DNA of 36,156 bases from Verrucomicrobiota bacterium. GTDB lineage: Bacteria > Verrucomicrobiota > Verrucomicrobiia > Chthoniobacterales > SZAS-18. Of this stretch, positions 32,854 to 36,156 are shown piece by piece. Both the position numbers and the translations under genes were made by a program. Position 1 is the first letter of the stretch. Each line of letters begins with the position of its first letter. Below the pieces are notes generated by a model. The model saw only the letters and a program-made list of their open reading frames with translations, ran no database searches and was not told the DNA's origin. The stretch is taken from assembly GCA_019241085.1 (NCBI GenBank), contig JAFAXH010000025.1, positions 1 to 36,156 of the forward strand, read 5' to 3'.

Positions 32854-33610
32854 AAAAGCGCTGGTGGTTTCCCTCCACGATGTCAGTCCGCACACCTGGC
32901 CGGCGTGCGCGGCGATGCTGGCGGACCTGGCAAAAATCGGCGTCGCGCGCACGTCACTGCTCGTCGTGCCGAATCACCACGGGCGCGGACATTTTCTCGC
33001 CGATCCGATGTTCTGCCGGGAGCTGGAAAAACTCGCCGCCAACGGTCACGAGATCGTCGTCCACGGCTATGAACATCGCCGCGCGCGCCGCGCGGACGAG
33101 TCAGCGCGCACCCGCTGGATCACGCAAATCTACACGGCGGACGAAGGCGAGTTTTTTGATCTGGAAGAAGCCGCCGCCGCCGCGGTGTTGAAGCGGGCGA
33201 AAGAAGATTTTGCGCAGCTCGATTTGCCCGCGCCGCCGGTGGGTTTCATCGCGCCAGCGTGGCTGCTCGGTGAAGCGGCGGGTCGCGCGGTGCGCGCCGC
33301 AGGTTTCCGCTACACCACCCGGCTGGGCAGCGTGGAAACTTACTTGCCCAACGATGGTTTGAAGGTGACCCATTCGCAGTCTCTCGTCTGGAGTCCGCGC
33401 AACGCCTGGCGCCGGCAAGTGTCGCTCTGGTGGAATGCCTCGCTCGCGCGCCGGCTGCGCGCGAACGCGCTCCTGCGCGTCGGCCTGCACCCGCCCGATT
33501 TTCGCTTTCCCGCGATCTGGCGGCAGGCGCGCGCGCTGATCGGCGACGCCTTGCGCGAGGGGCGCGCGGTCCGGACTTACGCGGAGTTTATCGACACGTC
33601 TTCCGCCTAG
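32846..33610 (+). CDS. DUF2334/polysaccharide-deacetylase-like protein
   Basis: A 254-residue protein with the NodB-like deacetylase fold. ALVVSLHDVSPHTWPACAAM carries the HDVSP motif with the metal-binding Asp, GHEIVVHGYEHRR gives the paired His, and GFIAPAWLLG and RVGLHPPDFR are later motif regions. Members of this group (DUF2334) act on envelope or surface polysaccharides; the substrate here is unknown. There is no signal peptide, so it would be cytoplasmic unless exported otherwise. It starts within the end of lnt (ATG at 32846, overlap 8 bases). Confidence 0.88.
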   Translation: MSEKALVVSLHDVSPHTWPACAAMLADLAKIGVARTSLLVVPNHHGRGHFLADPMFCRELEKLAANGHEIVVHGYEHRRARRADESARTRWITQIYTADEGEFFDLEEAAAAAVLKRAKEDFAQLDLPAPPVGFIAPAWLLGEAAGRAVRAAGFRYTTRLGSVETYLPNDGLKVTHSQSLVWSPRNAWRRQVSLWWNASLARRLRANALLRVGLHPPDFRFPAIWRQARALIGDALREGRAVRTYAEFIDTSSA

Positions 33611-33621
33611 TCACAGGAAAA

Positions 33622-33765
33622 GGGAGCGCGGGCTTCCAGCCTGCTGCGGCCGGCATCCTGCCGGCTGCGTTTAAACAAGAATCTTCGCTGCCTGCGGCAG
33701 CCATTAATTTTTCAGAAACTTTCCGGCAGGATGCCGGAAAGAGCAGGCTGGAAGCCTGCGCTCCC
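33622..33765. repeat. MITE-like element with GGGAGCGC..CTTCCAGCCTGCT ends
   Basis: Terminal arms 33622-33645 and 33742-33765 are inverted 24-mers with one mismatch. Just inside, GCCGGCATCCTGCCGGC and TTCCGGCAGGATGCCGGAA form a second inverted pair, each also self-palindromic. It fills the gap between the deacetylase and the PHP-glycosyltransferase gene and yields AGWKPALP-like peptides when translated, a readout often seen where such elements enter predicted proteins. Confidence 0.85.
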
Positions 33766-33834
33766 CTTCCATTTTTGCAGTCGCGCGTCGTGCCCTTTTC
33801 TTGCGTCGGCGACTCGACTAGCTTGCTGCCTGCC

Positions 33835-36156
33835 ATGCGCGCCGACCTCCATCTTCATTCGCGTTACAGCGACCGCTCGGCGGAATGGCTGTTTCGCCGC
33901 TTCGATTTTCCCGACAGCTACTCGGACCCGCGCGCGTTGCTGCTGGCGTTGCGCGAGCGCGGGATGGATTTTTTCACCCTCACCGATCACAACCGCATCG
34001 ACGGCTGCCTGGAAATGCGCGACACGGCTGCGACGGCGGACGGCGACGACGCGGCGGCGCGGATTTTTCTCAGCGAGGAAGTCACCGCCTATTTTCCCGA
34101 CGACCGCTGCAAGGTCCACCTGCTCGTCTGGGGTTTGAACGAAACGCAGCACCGCGAAATCCGCGTGTTGCGCGAAAATATTTTCGAGCTGCAAGCCTAC
34201 CTCGCCGCGCAGGAACTCGCGCACGCCGTCGCGCATCCGCTCTTCAGCGTGAACCAAAAACTCGGCGCGGCGCACGTCGAGAAATTAGTTCTATTGTTCC
34301 GAACTTTTGAAGGAATCAACGGCTTGCGCGACGATCTGTTCAACGCTGTCGCGCGCGATTTGCTCGCCGGGCTGACGCCGGAAAAAATCGCCGCCTTCGC
34401 CAATCGCCACGACCTCGCGCCGACGCACGCAGAGCCTTGGAAAAAATGCTTCACCGCGGGCAGCGACGACCACGGCGGGATGTTCCCCGCGCACGCCTGG
34501 ACGGAGACGCCGGCGGCCAAATCAGCGGCGGAATTTCTCGCCGGCATCCGCGCCGGGCGCGCGACGCCGCACGGCCAGGGCGGCACGCCGCTGGCGCTGT
34601 CGCACGGGCTTTACAACACAGCTTACGCCTTCGCGAAAGACAAGCTGCTCAAGCCAGGCGCGGGCGTGTTGCGCAAGGGGACGCCGCCGTTGTTGGAGAA
34701 GATGTTTTCGCGCTTCATGGAAGGCGAAAATCCGACGCAATTTTCCTTCGCGGAAAAACTCAATTTCCTCGCCGACGGCGTTTTGAGCGGACGCATTTTC
34801 GAGCTGATGAAGCCGGGCAACGCGTCGCTTTGGAAAGAGCTGGCGGCGTATTTTTCGCAGCCCGAAGTGAAGAAAGCCATCGAGCGGCAAACGGCCGGCG
34901 TGGCCGAGCCGGAGCGGCGCGCGTTTCTCATCGCAAACCTGTTCACAAACCAGCTCGCCTACCGGTTTTTTGTGAAGTTCGTGCGGCAGGTCAGTGGCGG
35001 CAACATGATCGAAGGCTTGCAGGCCATCAGCGCCGTCGCGCCGCTCGGGCTGCTGCTCAGCCCGTATATTTATTCCTTCCGCAGCCAGTCGCCGGACCGG
35101 CCGTGGCTGCGGGCGTTGAGCGTGGAGATTTCCGGCGCGGTCGCGCCGCCGCTGCGCAACGTGCGCCGCGCGTGGTTCACCGACACGCTCGAAGATGTGA
35201 ACGGCGTGGCCACGACGATCCGGCGCATGGCGGCGACGGCGAAATCGCTCGGGCACGATCTCACGGTGGTGACTTCGCGCAGCCACGTCGAACGGCAGCT
35301 CGGCGAGGAGATTCCGCTGAAAAATTTTCCGCCCATCGGCGAGTTCGAGATCCCCGAATACGAACTGCAAAAGCTGACCTTCCCTCCGATGCTGGAGATG
35401 ATCGATTACATCCAGCGGGAAAAATTCACCGAGCTGATTATTTCCACGCCTGGCCCGGTCGGCATCACGGCGCTGCTTGCTGCAAAGGCCTTGCATTTGC
35501 GCGCGGTCGGCATTTATCACACCGACTTTCCGCAATACGTGCAGTTGCTCACCGACGATCATTTCATGGAGTCGCTGGCGTGGCGATTCATGTATTGGTT
35601 TTATCACCAGCTCGACGGGATGTTCGTCAACTCCGAGGAATACCGGCGCATCTGGATCGACCGCGGCATCGACGCGGGCAAAATCGCGATCCTGCCGCGC
35701 GGGCTGGACACGGAATTGTTTCATCCGACGCGCCGGGCGGCGGGCTTTTGGCGCGAGCGCGGCGCGCGGGCGGGCGAGGTCGTGCTGCTCTACGTCGGGC
35801 GGATTTCCAAGGAAAAAAATCTCGAAGTTTTTGCTGCCGCGCACGATCTCCTGCGCGCCGAAGGGCTGCGGGTGCGCGCCGCGCTCGTGGGCGACGGCGT
35901 TCACCTGCCGGAGATGCGCCGGCTGCTGCCCGACGCGATCTTCACTGGAACCTTGGCGGGCAAGGAACTGGCGCGGGCGTATGCGTCGGCGGACGTGTTC
36001 GTTTTTCCGAGCGTGTCGGACACGTTTGGCAACGTGGTGATCGAAGCGCAGGCGAGCGGATTGCCGGTGGTCGTGTCCGATCAAAAAGGTCCGCAGGAAC
36101 TCGTGGAAGAAGGCGTCACCGGCTTTGTCACGCGCGGGCTGGACCCGGCCGACCTC
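33835..36156 (+). CDS. PHP-domain/glycosyltransferase family 4 fusion, 3'-truncated by the window
   Basis: At least 774 residues, open to the last base. MRADLHLHSRYSDRSAEWLF begins a PHP phosphoesterase domain (about 1-260) with metal motifs DLHLHSRYSD, FTLTDHN, SEEVTAYF, AHPLF and TAGSDDH. A helical middle region (about 270-440; LFTNQLAYRFFVKFVRQVSG) is one I do not recognise. From about 445 (RAWFTDTLEDVNGVATTIRR) a GT4 glycosyltransferase runs on, with GIYHTDFPQYV, VNSEEYRRIWIDRG, LPRGLDTELFHP, LLYVGRISKEKNLEV and the nucleotide-sugar motif FPSVSDTFGNVVIEAQASGLP. It probably makes a glycolipid or surface polysaccharide, with the PHP part perhaps acting on a phosphorylated intermediate. The start lies 69 bases after a MITE-like element. 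Confidence 0.93.
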   Translation, partial: MRADLHLHSRYSDRSAEWLFRRFDFPDSYSDPRALLLALRERGMDFFTLTDHNRIDGCLEMRDTAATADGDDAAARIFLSEEVTAYFPDDRCKVHLLVWGLNETQHREIRVLRENIFELQAYLAAQELAHAVAHPLFSVNQKLGAAHVEKLVLLFRTFEGINGLRDDLFNAVARDLLAGLTPEKIAAFANRHDLAPTHAEPWKKCFTAGSDDHGGMFPAHAWTETPAAKSAAEFLAGIRAGRATPHGQGGTPLALSHGLYNTAYAFAKDKLLKPGAGVLRKGTPPLLEKMFSRFMEGENPTQFSFAEKLNFLADGVLSGRIFELMKPGNASLWKELAAYFSQPEVKKAIERQTAGVAEPERRAFLIANLFTNQLAYRFFVKFVRQVSGGNMIEGLQAISAVAPLGLLLSPYIYSFRSQSPDRPWLRALSVEISGAVAPPLRNVRRAWFTDTLEDVNGVATTIRRMAATAKSLGHDLTVVTSRSHVERQLGEEIPLKNFPPIGEFEIPEYELQKLTFPPMLEMIDYIQREKFTELIISTPGPVGITALLAAKALHLRAVGIYHTDFPQYVQLLTDDHFMESLAWRFMYWFYHQLDGMFVNSEEYRRIWIDRGIDAGKIAILPRGLDTELFHPTRRAAGFWRERGARAGEVVLLYVGRISKEKNLEVFAAAHDLLRAEGLRVRAALVGDGVHLPEMRRLLPDAIFTGTLAGKELARAYASADVFVFPSVSDTFGNVVIEAQASGLPVVVSDQKGPQELVEEGVTGFVTRGLDPADL

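Noticed and set aside
1-36156. CRISPR array
   Set aside because: No regularly spaced direct repeats were seen. The repeats found are inverted pairs in intergenic gaps.

Overview
The window reads as a stretch of chromosome from a GC-rich Gram-negative bacterium, most likely a member of the Verrucomicrobiota. Supporting points are an outer-membrane toolkit (LpxK, Lnt, several lipoproteins), a PEP-CTERM exported protein, an ankyrin/Ca-binding-repeat lipoprotein whose C-terminus recalls verrucomicrobial pilus-system proteins, a GYF_2-AIM24 protein, a class III fructose-bisphosphatase, and intergenic spaces filled with inverted-repeat elements. The lineage is an inference from gene content; no rRNA is present. 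About 26 protein genes and one tRNA can be supported.

Layout. 1-3.0 kb: the 3' three quarters of leuS, which carries a large in-frame guest domain, followed by a MITE-like palindrome and a coiled-coil lipoprotein. 3.0-5.4 kb (minus): a PdeM-like phosphoesterase and the ankyrin lipoprotein. 5.6-8.6 kb: an ABC exporter and an AIM24 protein. 8.66-8.73 kb (minus): tRNA-Glu. 8.9-12.7 kb: lpxK, two unrecognised genes and a WalJ-like metallo-hydrolase. 12.7-15.3 kb: a hot-dog thioesterase and oligoendopeptidase F, separated by a repeat. 15.3-19.7 kb: an EamA transporter (minus), a fatty-acid desaturase (plus) and class III FBPase (minus). 19.9-22.5 kb: a DUF6916 gene converging on a minus-strand operon of tail-collar protein, GNAT-Nif11-like fusion and sulfotransferase-like protein. 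23.0-23.8 kb: a PEP-CTERM protein. 24.2-26.4 kb (minus): an ECF sigma factor, its probable anti-sigma factor and a PDZ protein. 26.5-27.9 kb (minus): a DUF2851 protein. 28.0-30.8 kb (minus): a PBP1A-type peptidoglycan synthase, divergent from lnt and a DUF2334-type deacetylase (30.9-33.6 kb). 33.8 kb to the end: a PHP-glycosyltransferase fusion cut off by the window.

Many genes serve the envelope: LpxK for lipid A, Lnt for lipoprotein maturation, PBP1A for peptidoglycan, the desaturase and thioesterase for lipids, and the sigma/anti-sigma/PDZ operon as a likely envelope sensor.

Two things stand out. First, LeuRS is interrupted inside its catalytic half by about 187 residues that look like a phage or polymorphic-toxin BECR-type (barnase/EndoU/colicin-E5/RelE-like) nuclease domain, in frame and with the family's conserved positions intact. 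Second, the tail-collar/GNAT-Nif11/sulfotransferase/DUF6916 locus looks like a small uncharacterised system in which a tail-fibre-like protein is encoded next to possible modifying enzymes. The intergenic DNA also holds six inverted-repeat elements from at least five sequence families, one of them present twice.
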